Assembly (NCBI GenBank): GCA_024655885.1
Contig: JANLFN010000001.1
Span: 248,001 to 312,000, forward strand
Source: Eubacteriales bacterium
GTDB lineage: Bacteria > Bacillota > Clostridia > Acetivibrionales > JANLFN01
Length of the DNA: 64,000 bases
Direction: 5' to 3'
Shown: positions 27,530 to 37,985 of the stretch, one piece after another
How the letters are laid out: each line of letters opens with the position of its first letter
How positions within the stretch are numbered: position 1 is the stretch's first letter
Position numbers and translations under genes: made by a program
The notes under the pieces: model-generated
Databases searched by the model: none
What the model saw: the letters and a program-made list of their open reading frames with translations, nothing else
Told to the model about the DNA's origin: nothing

Positions 27530-28711
27530 TTATAAAATGCTCCCTAACATTTTTTTTGCCAGTTTGTCCACATTTGCTATCTCTATGTCGTCGGGTACAC
27601 TTTGGCCTGTTGTTATATAACACAAGTCTTTCCCTGTATGGAATTTTGCATTTAAAATCACCCCTGTTACAGGAGTTTCATCCAGCTTTGTAAATATCAG
27701 CTTATATTCCTGCAAAAAACTGTAGTCCTTTAAGATCTCCCTGCAATTCCGCACACTGGTGGTTACACTCAATACCAGGTAAACCACATCCGCTTCCGCC
27801 GCAAGCAGTAAAGACTTTAATTCCTCAAACTGTGCTCTATTTTTACTGCTCCTGCCTGCCGTATCGATAAAGATCATATCTTTATCCGAAAAGGAGCGGA
27901 TGGCATCCTTTATTTCATCGGGAGAATAGATGACCGAGACCGGCATTCCCAATATTTCGGCATAAGTTTTCAGTTGCTCTACGGCGGCTATCCTGTAAGT
28001 GTCTGCCGTTATCAACCCCACATTTTTTCCGTAGTTTAAAGCATAATTTGCAGCAATTTTAGCCAGGGTCGTTGTCTTTCCAACTCCTGTAGGACCTAAA
28101 AAAATTGCAACGGTCGGTTTCCCGTCCTCCCTCAGTTTAATGGTTTCAGGCTTTCCCAGCATACCGGAAATCAGATTCCCCATATAAGACGCCACATCAT
28201 TAACACCTGCACTCTCTCCAAGCTTTTCCCATGTCTGGTCCACAATGCTTTTTGCTATAGTCTTCTCTACTTCACACTTAATAAGGTTGTCGTAAAAGAG
28301 CTGGTATACCTTCGGATAGGTTTGTCTTATCCCATCTGCCGGCATGCCTTCTGTTTGAAAAGGAGCCTGCATCTTATTATATATTTTTTGAAGAAGGGAC
28401 TCCATATTTCTCACTTTGTTTTCCAGTTCAGAGAGTTTCTCACCTTTTACATCAGGGCCGCTTTTGACGGAAGTTTCCCTTTCAGTAGCCTGAACAGGCC
28501 TTTCGGGCTTAACCGTATTTTTTGCCCTTGAAACGGCGTAATCGTCATCAATGGCTGCCAGAACCTCAACCATAGGCTTGGAAAATAATTTCAGCAGCCC
28601 TTTTTGTCTTACTTTCCTTGTATTTAAAATAACCGCATCATTGCCAAGGTCCATTTTTACCTTCAGAATGGCTTCCTGCGCATTTTTCCCTATATATCTC
28701 CTGATTTTCAT
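27530..28711 (-). CDS. flhF: FlhF SRP-type GTPase
   Basis: FLGPTGVGKTTTLAKIAANYAL, GLITADTYRIAAVEQLKTYAEIL, FIDTAGRS. Confidence 0.95.
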   Translation of the reverse strand: MKIRRYIGKNAQEAILKVKMDLGNDAVILNTRKVRQKGLLKLFSKPMVEVLAAIDDDYAVSRAKNTVKPERPVQATERETSVKSGPDVKGEKLSELENKVRNMESLLQKIYNKMQAPFQTEGMPADGIRQTYPKVYQLFYDNLIKCEVEKTIAKSIVDQTWEKLGESAGVNDVASYMGNLISGMLGKPETIKLREDGKPTVAIFLGPTGVGKTTTLAKIAANYALNYGKNVGLITADTYRIAAVEQLKTYAEILGMPVSVIYSPDEIKDAIRSFSDKDMIFIDTAGRSSKNRAQFEELKSLLLAAEADVVYLVLSVTTSVRNCREILKDYSFLQEYKLIFTKLDETPVTGVILNAKFHTGKDLCYITTGQSVPDDIEIANVDKLAKKMLGSIL

Positions 28712-28712
28712 T

Positions 28713-30737
28713 TCACATACTCACCATCCCTACCGACTGAACCTCTATGCCGGGGTCAATCTCATTATAAGATAGTACTACAAGTCCTGGCGCCGCTTGT
28801 TCTGAAAGCCTTTTAAAATATAGCCTTACAACCGGTGATGCAAGCACAATGGGCTGCTGCCCTCTCTGGGTCAGTTTTTGTATCTGCTTCGAAAGGTTGT
28901 TCAATATGGAATTGGTAATGCTCGGCTCAAGGGCCAGAAACGCCCCGTGTTCGGTTCTTTGCACCGAATCCATAATTACCTGCTCCAGCTTAGGGTCCAA
29001 TGTGATAACGTTGGATTTCCTGTCATTTATAAATTTTTGTGAAATCGCTCTTCCCAGAGCCTGCCGCACATATTCCGTCAGCATATCCGGATCATGAGTG
29101 ACCACGGCATAATCCGCCAGTGTTTCCAGTATAGTTACCATATCCCTGATGGATACACCCTCCCTTAAAAGATTGGAAATAACTTTTTGTATTTCTCCTA
29201 CCGTCATAAGCTTCGGCACTAGTTCTTCCACAACCGCAGGGTAGTTCTGCTTTACATTGTCAATCAATGTTTGCACTTCTTGCCTTCCTGTCAGTTCATG
29301 GGCATATCTTTTGATAATTTCAGTCAAGTGAGTAGCAATAATGGACGGCGGATCCACAACCGTATATCCCAGCATCTCCGCCCTGTCTCTCTGACTCTCG
29401 TTCACCCACATGGCCGGCAGGCCGAAAGCAGGTTCGGTTGTTTTTATTCCATCCAGTTCTTCTTCCACTATTCCAGGGCTCATAGCCAGGAATTGATCCA
29501 GAAGCAACTCACCCCTTGCTACCTCTGTCCCTTTTATTTTTATGACATATTCGTTAGGGTTTAATTGGATATTATCCCTAAGCCTTATTACGGGAACGAT
29601 CATTCCCAGCTCCAAGGCAAGCTGCCTTCGGATCATGACCACCCGATCCAGGAGGTCTCCCCCCTGGTTGACATCGGCCAGGGGTATAATTCCATAGCCG
29701 AATTCCAGTTCTATAGGATCAACCTGTAACAAGGCTACCACATTCTCCGGCTTGCGGATTTCCTCCACCTCGTTCTCCTGTATCTGCACCTCTTCCTGTT
29801 TTTGCACAACCTTTTCCTGCTTTATCAGCATATAGCCCAAAAAAGCCAAAATCGCCGCAAGGAACAGGAAGGGACCCGTCGGCAGAAACAGCGACATCAG
29901 CACGCACATTCCGGCCGCTATGAACAACACCTTCGGGTTGTTGAAAATCTGCCTCAGCATGTCGTTGCTGAGGTTGGAATCTGACGCCGCCCTGGTAACA
30001 ATGATACCCGTTGCGGTAGAGATCAGCAAGGCAGGTATCTGGCTTACCAGGCCGTCGCCTATAGTCATTATGGTATAGTTTGTAAGGGCTTCGGTTATAT
30101 CTTCGCCTCTCATGACAATTCCGATGATCAAGCCGCCGATAATGTTGATAATGGTTATTATTATACCCGCAATAGCATCTCCTTTAACAAATTTACTGGC
30201 ACCGTCCATTGCTCCGTAAAAATCGGCTTCCCGCTGTATGTTACGCCGTCTTTCCTTCGCCTCCGATTCACTGATCAGCCCCGCATTCAGATCGGCATCG
30301 ATAGCCATCTGCTTGCCGGGCATAGCGTCCAGGGTAAACCTTGCCGCCACCTCGGCCACCCTCTCCGATCCTCTGGTGATGACCAGAAACTGGACAATCA
30401 TAATAATCAGGAATATAATAAATCCCACAACCACATTCCCCTGTGCCACAAAGCTCCCAAAGCCGTTTATTACTCCACCTGCTTCACCGTTCAACAGGAT
30501 CAGCTTGGCGGCGGTAATATTCAATGAAAGCCTGTACAGGGTAGTTACCAGAAGCAGGGACGGAAAAATCGATAATTCCAGTGCTCCTTTGGTATAAATG
30601 GTATTCAGCAGTATTACCACGGCTACCGATATATTGATGGCAAGAAGGACATCAAGCACAATACTGGGAATGGGCAGTATAATGATGAGAACAATGGCTA
30701 CAATAAGCACACCAACTGCAATATCTCCTATTTTCAT
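28713..30737 (-). CDS. flhA: FlhA flagellar export protein
   Basis: TRGSERVAEVAARFTLDAMPGKQMAIDADLNAGLISE. Confidence 0.97.
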   Translation of the reverse strand: MKIGDIAVGVLIVAIVLIIILPIPSIVLDVLLAINISVAVVILLNTIYTKGALELSIFPSLLLVTTLYRLSLNITAAKLILLNGEAGGVINGFGSFVAQGNVVVGFIIFLIIMIVQFLVITRGSERVAEVAARFTLDAMPGKQMAIDADLNAGLISESEAKERRRNIQREADFYGAMDGASKFVKGDAIAGIIITIINIIGGLIIGIVMRGEDITEALTNYTIMTIGDGLVSQIPALLISTATGIIVTRAASDSNLSNDMLRQIFNNPKVLFIAAGMCVLMSLFLPTGPFLFLAAILAFLGYMLIKQEKVVQKQEEVQIQENEVEEIRKPENVVALLQVDPIELEFGYGIIPLADVNQGGDLLDRVVMIRRQLALELGMIVPVIRLRDNIQLNPNEYVIKIKGTEVARGELLLDQFLAMSPGIVEEELDGIKTTEPAFGLPAMWVNESQRDRAEMLGYTVVDPPSIIATHLTEIIKRYAHELTGRQEVQTLIDNVKQNYPAVVEELVPKLMTVGEIQKVISNLLREGVSIRDMVTILETLADYAVVTHDPDMLTEYVRQALGRAISQKFINDRKSNVITLDPKLEQVIMDSVQRTEHGAFLALEPSITNSILNNLSKQIQKLTQRGQQPIVLASPVVRLYFKRLSEQAAPGLVVLSYNEIDPGIEVQSVGMVSM

Positions 30738-30838
30738 AATATTGTATTTGACCTCCTTTCTTTAATAAGTTGAGAGTGGAAAGTTGATACATTAAACTTC
30801 ATCTATTAACTTTCCACTGTCAGCTTTCACTTTTCCGC

Positions 30839-32005
30839 CTACCCTGCTCTGCCTTTGCCTTTAAGGCTGTATACGAATGCAAGCACCTCTGCTACTGCTT
30901 GGTAAAGGTCGGGAGGTATGGACTGCCCGATTTCAACCGTTTCGTATAGACTTCTGGCCAGCGGTTTGTTTTCCACAATCTCAACGCCATTTTCCCTTGC
31001 GATTTCCTTTATCCTTAAGGCAATAAAATCCTGTCCTTTAGCAAGCACAACCGGCGCATCGGCTGCTTTTCCGTCATATTTCACTGCTACTGCGAAATGC
31101 GTAGGGTTTGTTATTACTACATCCGCTTTAGGGACATCCTGGAGCATCCGCCGCATGGAAATCTGTCTCTGCTTCTGCTTGATTTTGGACTTTATCTCGG
31201 GGTTGCCTTCCGTTTGTTTATACTCTTCCTTGATCTCCTGTTTGGTCATTTTCAAGCTCTTTTCATACTCAAACCATTGGTATCCGTAATCAAGAACTCC
31301 AAGGATCAACAGCGCCACACAGATTCTTATTGCCACATTGATGGTTGTTATCCCTATGTACGCGGCTATGTTTACCAAATCCATGCTCATCAAATTCAGA
31401 ATGTTTACCGCTTCATTTTTTAAATAGGAATATGCAATTAACCCTACAATAGCTATTTTTATTGTTGATTTCAGCAGTTCTACCGCCGCGCGCATGGAAA
31501 AAATTCTTTTCATCCCGTTCAATGGGTTGATCCTGTCGAGTTTGAGGCCCAGAGTTTCTACAGTAAACAGGAAGCCCACCTGTGCATACTCTGCAGCTAA
31601 TCCCATGATCAGCGCAATTGCAAAAATCGGCCCAATAGTTTTCACAAGCACGCCCATAATGTCTCCGAATAATGAGACAAGCCTGCTGACCGTATACATG
31701 TCATCCACTGTGCTGTAATCAGAGAAAATTCTTTTTGTAAATGCAGTAATCTCTTTGTATGCATTCCCTCCAAATATTCTCACTGCGATAAAGATAAATA
31801 CCAGAACAAGGGCTGCTGTAACCTCTCTGCTTTGCAGCACCTGTCCTTTTTTCCTTGCATCCTTTCTTTTCTTCGGCGTAGCCTTTTCGGTTTTGTCGTC
31901 ACCTGCAAACAGCTGCAGGTTTATCCTTCGGGATTTAAAAGCAGCCCATGGCTTAAGTAGAAAAAAATTTACAGTCACAAGCAGTTTTTGGAAGTACCCT
32001 GTCAT
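30839..32005 (-). CDS. flhB: FlhB flagellar export switch protein
   Basis: KTEKATPKKRKDARKKGQVLQSRE; autocleavage motif VVITNPTHFAVAVKYD. Confidence 0.97.
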   Translation of the reverse strand: MTGYFQKLLVTVNFFLLKPWAAFKSRRINLQLFAGDDKTEKATPKKRKDARKKGQVLQSREVTAALVLVFIFIAVRIFGGNAYKEITAFTKRIFSDYSTVDDMYTVSRLVSLFGDIMGVLVKTIGPIFAIALIMGLAAEYAQVGFLFTVETLGLKLDRINPLNGMKRIFSMRAAVELLKSTIKIAIVGLIAYSYLKNEAVNILNLMSMDLVNIAAYIGITTINVAIRICVALLILGVLDYGYQWFEYEKSLKMTKQEIKEEYKQTEGNPEIKSKIKQKQRQISMRRMLQDVPKADVVITNPTHFAVAVKYDGKAADAPVVLAKGQDFIALRIKEIARENGVEIVENKPLARSLYETVEIGQSIPPDLYQAVAEVLAFVYSLKGKGRAG

Positions 32006-32793
32006 TTCACCATTCCCATATCTTTCATAAAATTAGCCATCTCGGTGTTCATTTCGTTCATAAGCACACCTGTCAGTGATAAAAACACCGGTATGGTTAT
32101 CAGCATAATTGCCAGCCCGAATACGATTTTGGCAGGCATTCCCACAATAAACACATTCAGCTGGGGTATGGTCCTGGAAATCACTCCTAAAGCTACATCC
32201 GTTATCAATGTTGTCGCAACAATGGGAGCACATATTTTAAAACCTATGGTGAATGTGTCTGCAAAAACTCTTAAAATATCATTCAATAGATTATTATTGA
32301 ATACCGCTCCTCCCAGAGGAATAAATTTATAGCTCTCGAATAACGCCCGGATCAATGCGTGATGACCGTTTCCCATCAGAAAAACCATCATGCTCAAAAT
32401 AAAATAAAAGTTTGAGGTTATGGGCACCTGGATATTGCTCATGGGGTCTACCACATTAACCACACCGAACCCGATTTGCATGTCTATAATCTGTCCTGCC
32501 AGGTATACCGCAGTAAAAACCAGATACGCCACATAGCCTAAAACAATGCCTGTCAAAAACTCCTTAGCCACCAGCAAAGCATATCCGTAAATGCTGTTGC
32601 CGTACTCAATCTCCTTGGCCGGGATGGTGTTCATTAATATCAGTGCGAGTAAAAATGAAAATCCTACCTTGAAGTAAACGGGTATATTCCTCCGGCCGAA
32701 AATGGGTGTCACCACAAACAAACCGGTCATTCGGACAAATATCAGTAAAAAAGCCTCTATACTGTTAAACACCACGCCAAGCGGTATTTCCAA
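32002..32793 (-). CDS. fliR: FliR flagellar export protein
   Basis: Multi-TM; FVRMTGLFVVTPIFGRRNIPVYFKVGF. Confidence 0.93.
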   Translation of the reverse strand: MEIPLGVVFNSIEAFLLIFVRMTGLFVVTPIFGRRNIPVYFKVGFSFLLALILMNTIPAKEIEYGNSIYGYALLVAKEFLTGIVLGYVAYLVFTAVYLAGQIIDMQIGFGVVNVVDPMSNIQVPITSNFYFILSMMVFLMGNGHHALIRALFESYKFIPLGGAVFNNNLLNDILRVFADTFTIGFKICAPIVATTLITDVALGVISRTIPQLNVFIVGMPAKIVFGLAIMLITIPVFLSLTGVLMNEMNTEMANFMKDMGMVK

Positions 32794-32864
32794 GCAATCT
32801 CCCCCATTATTTAACAGCTTATGTGAGTGTTAGCCTTAATCTCAGCCCTTTTCCGGCCTATCAC

Positions 32865-33134
32865 CTATTTTATATACTGGTTCATATTCAAGAACAGGTT
32901 TTGCGTATATTCAACCATTACTCTCAGCATCCATACACCAAATACCGCTATACTTCCTATGACGGCCAAAATCTTGGGTATGAACGTCAGCGTCTGCTCT
33001 TGAATCTGTGTGGTCGCCTGGAATATGCTGACAGCCAATCCCACGATAAGGCTTAATCCCAGCATGGGAGCCGATACGTAAAGCGCTACTTTTAGAGCAT
33101 TCCGCGCCAGATCAATTACAGTTCCCTGATCCAT
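32865..33134 (-). CDS. fliQ: FliQ flagellar export protein
   Basis: 89 aa, two TM; LIVGLAVSIFQATTQIQEQTLTFIPKI. Confidence 0.95.
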   Translation of the reverse strand: MDQGTVIDLARNALKVALYVSAPMLGLSLIVGLAVSIFQATTQIQEQTLTFIPKILAVIGSIAVFGVWMLRVMVEYTQNLFLNMNQYIK

Positions 33135-33184
33135 CCTTCCATATACCTCTCTTCCCTATGCCATACTTCTTCCTCATGTCTCAA

Positions 33185-33952
33185 TTATTTTATAAAACCT
33201 CTTACGATGGATTGCGTTACCAGGTTCCAGCCGTCAACCATGATAAAAAGCAGTATTTTAAAGGGCAGTGATATCATCACCGGCGGCAGCATCATCATAC
33301 CCATGGACATCAATGTACTGGAAACCACCATATCGATGATTAAAAACGGTAAAAATATTAAAAAGCCGATTTGAAAAGCGGTTTTCAACTCGCTGATCAA
33401 AAACGCCGGTATAACCACAGTGAGGGACAGCTTCTCCTTGTCCACAGGAAGTTTTTGTCCCGACAGCGAGACAAACAGTGCCAAGTCCTTATCCCTTGTA
33501 TATTTATACATAAAATCCTTGATGACATGGGAGGATTTCTCAAATGCCACCTCCTGCGTTATCTCTCCCTTAACAAAAGGTTGAAACGCCTGCTCATTGA
33601 TTTGAGTCCCCACCGGCGCCATAATAAATAAGGTCAAAAACAAAGCCAGCCCGATCAAAACTTGATTTGGCGGCATTTGTTGAGTCCCCAGTGCATTTCT
33701 CAGGAAAGAAAGAATAATGATTATTCTGGTAAAGGAGGTCATCATAATCAGTATGGACGGGGCAATGGATAAGACGGTCAGCAGCAGCAAGATTTGAATA
33801 CTTGCAGCAACATCCTGCGGGTTTTTTGCAGGCTCCACATTAACTCCTATTTTGGGGATGGGAAATGCAGGCTCCGCGTAAGCACAGGAAGTAACCATTA
33901 GAGCAATTGCAACTATTATTAAAATCTCAAGGCATATCTTGCTACTTTTCAT
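33185..33952 (-). CDS. fliP: FliP flagellar export protein (ORF open to 34003)
   Basis: TSFTRIIIILSFLRNALGTQQMPPNQVLIGLALFLTLFIM; STLMSMGMMMLPPVMISLPFKILLFIMVDGWNL. Confidence 0.96.
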   Translation of the reverse strand: MKSSKICLEILIIVAIALMVTSCAYAEPAFPIPKIGVNVEPAKNPQDVAASIQILLLLTVLSIAPSILIMMTSFTRIIIILSFLRNALGTQQMPPNQVLIGLALFLTLFIMAPVGTQINEQAFQPFVKGEITQEVAFEKSSHVIKDFMYKYTRDKDLALFVSLSGQKLPVDKEKLSLTVVIPAFLISELKTAFQIGFLIFLPFLIIDMVVSSTLMSMGMMMLPPVMISLPFKILLFIMVDGWNLVTQSIVRGFIK

Positions 33953-34448
33953 TCGTATCTTCGACCCCATTTCCAACTGGATTTTTCTTATCTGTACCGT
34001 CAAGTTTGGAGGTAATAGCCCTGAGTCTATTTAAATTTTCCTTGACTGCACTTTTTCCGGACTGTCCGTCATACTCTTTTTTCCCTATATTTAAATCCGC
34101 CTTCTCATTTTTTTTTGCATTAAAGTTTTTCAAATACTTCTCAAAAAAATCCTTAAAAACAAAAACATTATTTTGCTGCAAGGATTCATTTTCTTCATAT
34201 TCATTCAATTTTACAGTAGTCAAATACTGAATACTCTTACCGGCAGAAGCGATTAATACAAACTCATCACCTGCCTTTAGCAGGAGGATTTGCTTATCCA
34301 AACCGATATTGACCGATTCTATAATACTTATGTACTGTCCTTTCATTGCCTTTTTTGTTTTATTTCCAATATATTTGGTAGTGATTACCACTAAAAATAA
34401 AATCGATCCGAGTATGGTAAATACCCATAACACCTGAAAAATGGACAT
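33942..34448 (-). CDS. fliO: FliO-like flagellar biosynthesis protein
   Basis: N-terminal TM, IESVNIGLDKQILLLKAGDEFVLIASAGKSI, located before fliP. Confidence 0.8.
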   Translation of the reverse strand: MSIFQVLWVFTILGSILFLVVITTKYIGNKTKKAMKGQYISIIESVNIGLDKQILLLKAGDEFVLIASAGKSIQYLTTVKLNEYEENESLQQNNVFVFKDFFEKYLKNFNAKKNEKADLNIGKKEYDGQSGKSAVKENLNRLRAITSKLDGTDKKNPVGNGVEDTNEK

Positions 34449-34469
34449 TATAAGACCCCGATTCTCAGA

Positions 34470-34832
34470 TTATCCAAGCACTTTCTTGACTGCTTCCACA
34501 ACCCTTTCTGCCTGGAAGGGTTTTACAATAAAATCCTTTGCTCCTGCCTGTATAGATTCTATAACCATTGCCTGTTGGCCCATGGCCGAGCACATAATGA
34601 TCTTGGAGTCACTGTTTATTTTTTTAATTTCCTTTACTGCCTGTATACCGTCTACTTCAGGCATAGTAATATCCATAATGACCAGATCGGGAATCAATTC
34701 CTTATACTTCTCTACTGCCCTGGCTCCGTTCTCAGCTTCACCGGCAACTTCATATCCGTTTTTACTTAAAATATCCTTAATCATCATCCTCATAAAAGCT
34801 GCATCATCAACTATAAGAATTTTTTTCCCCAT
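34470..34832 (-). CDS. cheY: CheY of the flagellar operon
   Basis: ILIVDDAAFMRMMIKDIL, VIMDITMPEVDGIQ, CSAMGQQ, FIVKPFQ. Confidence 0.95.
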   Translation of the reverse strand: MGKKILIVDDAAFMRMMIKDILSKNGYEVAGEAENGARAVEKYKELIPDLVIMDITMPEVDGIQAVKEIKKINSDSKIIMCSAMGQQAMVIESIQAGAKDFIVKPFQAERVVEAVKKVLG

Positions 34833-34889
34833 TCTATTCCTCTCCTTACCAAAGTAATAAATAAGCAGTTAATAATCAAAAACTACAAT

Positions 34890-36095
34890 TTACAGCCTTT
34901 TTGACGGGTGTATGATGTCAGTGATTCTAACACCAAAACTTTCATCAATTACTACAACTTCCCCTTTGGCAATGATTTTACCGTTAACCAGAATATCCAC
35001 CGGTTCGCCGGCCAGTTTGTCAAGCTCTATGATGGACCCAGGGCCAAACTCCAATACATCCTTTATAAGCTTGTTTGTCCTTCCCAGTTCCACAGTAACC
35101 TGTAAAGGAACATCCATGATCATGCCGATATTTTTTCTTTCAATTTCTACCCTGCTATCGTCAAAAGACTGGAATTGAGCCGGTTGGACATTCACATTCG
35201 GACTGTTCGCGTGCATTTCCTGCGGCAAATACCCCTGCGGTGTATTCCCCATGGCGTTATAATTTTGCTGGGGCTGTTGAAATCCTCCATAGGACTGTTC
35301 CTGATAATGCCTCCCCTGTGCTTGTGGCTGCATAGGCGGCGGCACAAACTGCTGTCCGGCAGGCTGAGATGAAGCCGTCCCAGATGCTCCGGCAGGCGGC
35401 GTTTGCACCTGATTGGCCGTTTCCATATTCAACAAATTTTCAACAAGGTTTTTAGCAAAGGATATGGGCAGAAGCTGCATGATCTCACTGTCAATCAAAT
35501 CGCCTACAACCATTTTAAAAGCTATCTTCACGATTTTCTGCGAACTGTCAAAATCGCTATAGGGCTGCTTCGCGTCAAATTGCATCAGAAATGCCTTGGG
35601 CGGAGATATATCTATTCTCTTATTAAACATGGAAGACATGGAGGTTGCGGAAGAACCCACCATTTGATTCATGGCCTCGCTGATGGCGCTGAGGTGTAAA
35701 TCCGTCAATTCCCCTTCCGCCACTTTTCCCTCACCGCCCATCATCAGGTCGGTAATAATCTTTACATCCCTTTCCTTCATTAACAGCAGATTGCTTCCCA
35801 TCAGCCCGTGTGTATATTCAACCCTAACGGCTACAAGGGGCAAAACATATTCCTTTGCCATTTCCTCCCAGGATGTTATTGTCACTGCGGGAGTAGTAAT
35901 TAAAACCTTTTGTCCTAATAGTGTAAATAATGTAGTGGCAGACGTCCCCATGCTTATATTGCCTATTTCGCCTAAAGCATCAACTTCCTGCGAAGTAAGC
36001 TCTAAATGAGGTGCTGGAGTGCTGGCACTCAAGTTGTCAAAACCGGTCCCATTCAACAAAGCATCTATTTCAGCCTGGGATAACATATCACCCAT
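34890..36095 (-). CDS. fliY: FliY (FliN/CheC fusion) switch phosphatase
   Basis: DALGEIGNISMGTSATTLFTLL plus C-terminal FliN domain VPLQVTVELGRTNKLIKDVLEFGPGSIIELDKLAGEPVDILVN. Confidence 0.95.
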   Translation of the reverse strand: MGDMLSQAEIDALLNGTGFDNLSASTPAPHLELTSQEVDALGEIGNISMGTSATTLFTLLGQKVLITTPAVTITSWEEMAKEYVLPLVAVRVEYTHGLMGSNLLLMKERDVKIITDLMMGGEGKVAEGELTDLHLSAISEAMNQMVGSSATSMSSMFNKRIDISPPKAFLMQFDAKQPYSDFDSSQKIVKIAFKMVVGDLIDSEIMQLLPISFAKNLVENLLNMETANQVQTPPAGASGTASSQPAGQQFVPPPMQPQAQGRHYQEQSYGGFQQPQQNYNAMGNTPQGYLPQEMHANSPNVNVQPAQFQSFDDSRVEIERKNIGMIMDVPLQVTVELGRTNKLIKDVLEFGPGSIIELDKLAGEPVDILVNGKIIAKGEVVVIDESFGVRITDIIHPSKRL

Positions 36096-37083
36096 ATTCT
36101 TCTTCCTCCTTTCGAACAACGTCGGTAATCTTAACGGAAACTTTATTTTTCTTTACTCCAGGCTTTCCGTAGAACTTCAGCAAATCTCCTACAAGAATCT
36201 CAAGGTCGCCGCTTACGTGTGAGTCAAGTGAAATTACATCCCCTGGAAGTAAATCCACCAAGTCGCTTACCGTTATGGTTGTCCTTCCCAGTATAGCCTT
36301 GACAGGTACTCTGGTGTTTTGAATTTTCCTTTCAATGGACTCTTTGGATTCCTTTGTCCTCTCTATCTCAGCAGTTGAAAACCAAAACCTTGTGCTTAAC
36401 TTTGAAGCAATAGGTTCAACAACCATATGAGGGATGCATATGTTTATCATCCCTTCCACCTCTCCCACCTTTGCACTTAAAGTTACAAGCGCAACAATTT
36501 CATTTGGAGAGATAATCTGGGCAAATTGCGCATTGGTCTCTATTTTTTCCAATCTTGGCCTAATGGCGATCACATTTTCCCAAGGTTCGCGCATCAAGTT
36601 CAAAATTTGTATTACAATCCTCTCAATAATCGCCAATTCTACTTCGGTAAAGCCTCTAATTCTTTCAATGGAAGTGCCCTTTCCGCCCAAAATCCGGTCT
36701 ATAAGCGCATAAGCTATATTAGGGGCGATTTCCAGTATTATGGACCCGGTTAAGGGTGAAAAATCTACTACCGCCAGGATTACCGGATTGGATATGGAGT
36801 TGTTGAATTCATGATAAGACAAAGGTTCTACCGAAATAACTTCCACTTGAACCAGGGTGCGCAAATAACCTGAAAGGAAGTTTGTAACCAACCGGGCATA
36901 ATTTTCATGAATGATGTGCAAGGTTTTCAGATGATCCTTAGCAAACTTGCTAGGCCTGCGGAAGTCATGGTTTCTTATCTTCCTTTCCTGAGTGGTGGTC
37001 TGCATTTGCTGGACGTCTATCTCACCGGTATTCAGTGCTTTAAGGAGGTCATCTATTTCGCTCTGTGACAGAATATCTCCCAT
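36088..37083 (-). CDS. fliM: FliM flagellar switch protein
   Basis: MGDILSQSEIDDLLKAL; DFRRPSKFAKDHLKTLHIIHENYARL. Confidence 0.97.
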   Translation of the reverse strand: MGDILSQSEIDDLLKALNTGEIDVQQMQTTTQERKIRNHDFRRPSKFAKDHLKTLHIIHENYARLVTNFLSGYLRTLVQVEVISVEPLSYHEFNNSISNPVILAVVDFSPLTGSIILEIAPNIAYALIDRILGGKGTSIERIRGFTEVELAIIERIVIQILNLMREPWENVIAIRPRLEKIETNAQFAQIISPNEIVALVTLSAKVGEVEGMINICIPHMVVEPIASKLSTRFWFSTAEIERTKESKESIERKIQNTRVPVKAILGRTTITVSDLVDLLPGDVISLDSHVSGDLEILVGDLLKFYGKPGVKKNKVSVKITDVVRKEEEEYG

Positions 37084-37102
37084 TTACGGCCACCTCCCTC
37101 TA

Positions 37103-37609
37103 TCATTGGTAAAACCAGTCGTCAAAATTAATGGTGTAAATTATATCCCTTTTCTCCTTTTCCGAAGCGGTCAACAGCTCATTCATTCTTTTGGCCAGAT
37201 CCGTTTTAGCCTTTTCCTTTGTTTCGGGCTTTTTAACTTCCTCCAGGGTCAGGCTTTGAAAATATGTACCTACAATTTCCTTTAACTGCCCGTCATAAGT
37301 TTCAATCTTTTTTGCCACATCTTTGATGCCTTTTACTTTTTTATAATAGACAAGCTGGACATTGACCCGTATAACGGCGATTTTGCTCTCATCCTCGTTT
37401 TTTAAATTGAAATATTCCTTACTTTCGTACAGCTTATATACACCTAGATTCTCATCGCTAGGCCTGACAGTTGTTTCTTTCGCTGAAACTTCGGTTACAG
37501 CATTCGGTGAACCCGCAACAAAGAAAAGATAACCTGCTAATACAGCAAGGGCTAAAGTTAGAACTGCAACGATAATCAAAAGAATAAAAAAACTTCCTTT
37601 TCCCCCCAA
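37103..37609 (-). CDS. fliL: FliL-like basal body protein
   Basis: N-terminal TM; DGQLKEIVGTYFQSLTLEEVKKPETKEKAKTDLAKRMNELL; operon position. Confidence 0.85.
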   Translation of the reverse strand: MGGKGSFFILLIIVAVLTLALAVLAGYLFFVAGSPNAVTEVSAKETTVRPSDENLGVYKLYESKEYFNLKNEDESKIAVIRVNVQLVYYKKVKGIKDVAKKIETYDGQLKEIVGTYFQSLTLEEVKKPETKEKAKTDLAKRMNELLTASEKEKRDIIYTINFDDWFYQ

Positions 37610-37682
37610 AATCTTATGCCCCCCTTATCTTTAGAGTAACTGTTAGCATTTAAAATCATATTAAATAAAATTAAAGAGCATT

Positions 37683-37880
37683 TTATGTAATTTTACCGGC
37701 TAAATTGATTTTACCTTTATATTGTATCACTCTTTCGACTATTTCTTCAATCGTTTCAGCCACCACCAGCTTTTTTCCGTTTATTGTCGATATTACGGTG
37801 TCAGGTGTGGATTCCACTGTTTCAATGAGTTCACAGTTCAATACAAATTCTGACCCATTCAACCTCGTTAGTTTTATCAT
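37683..37880 (-). CDS. flbD: FlbD/YlzI flagellar protein
   Basis: MIKLTRLNGSEFVLNCELIETVESTPDTVISTINGKKLVV. Confidence 0.95.
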   Translation of the reverse strand: MIKLTRLNGSEFVLNCELIETVESTPDTVISTINGKKLVVAETIEEIVERVIQYKGKINLAGKIT

Positions 37881-37985
37881 AATATTTTTACCTCAAAAAC
37901 ACAATAGAAATTTTCACTTTTCGTTAAATTTTGTATTTTTTTGTATTTATCTGTATTTCCGTAAATAAGTATAACATGCCATAAG

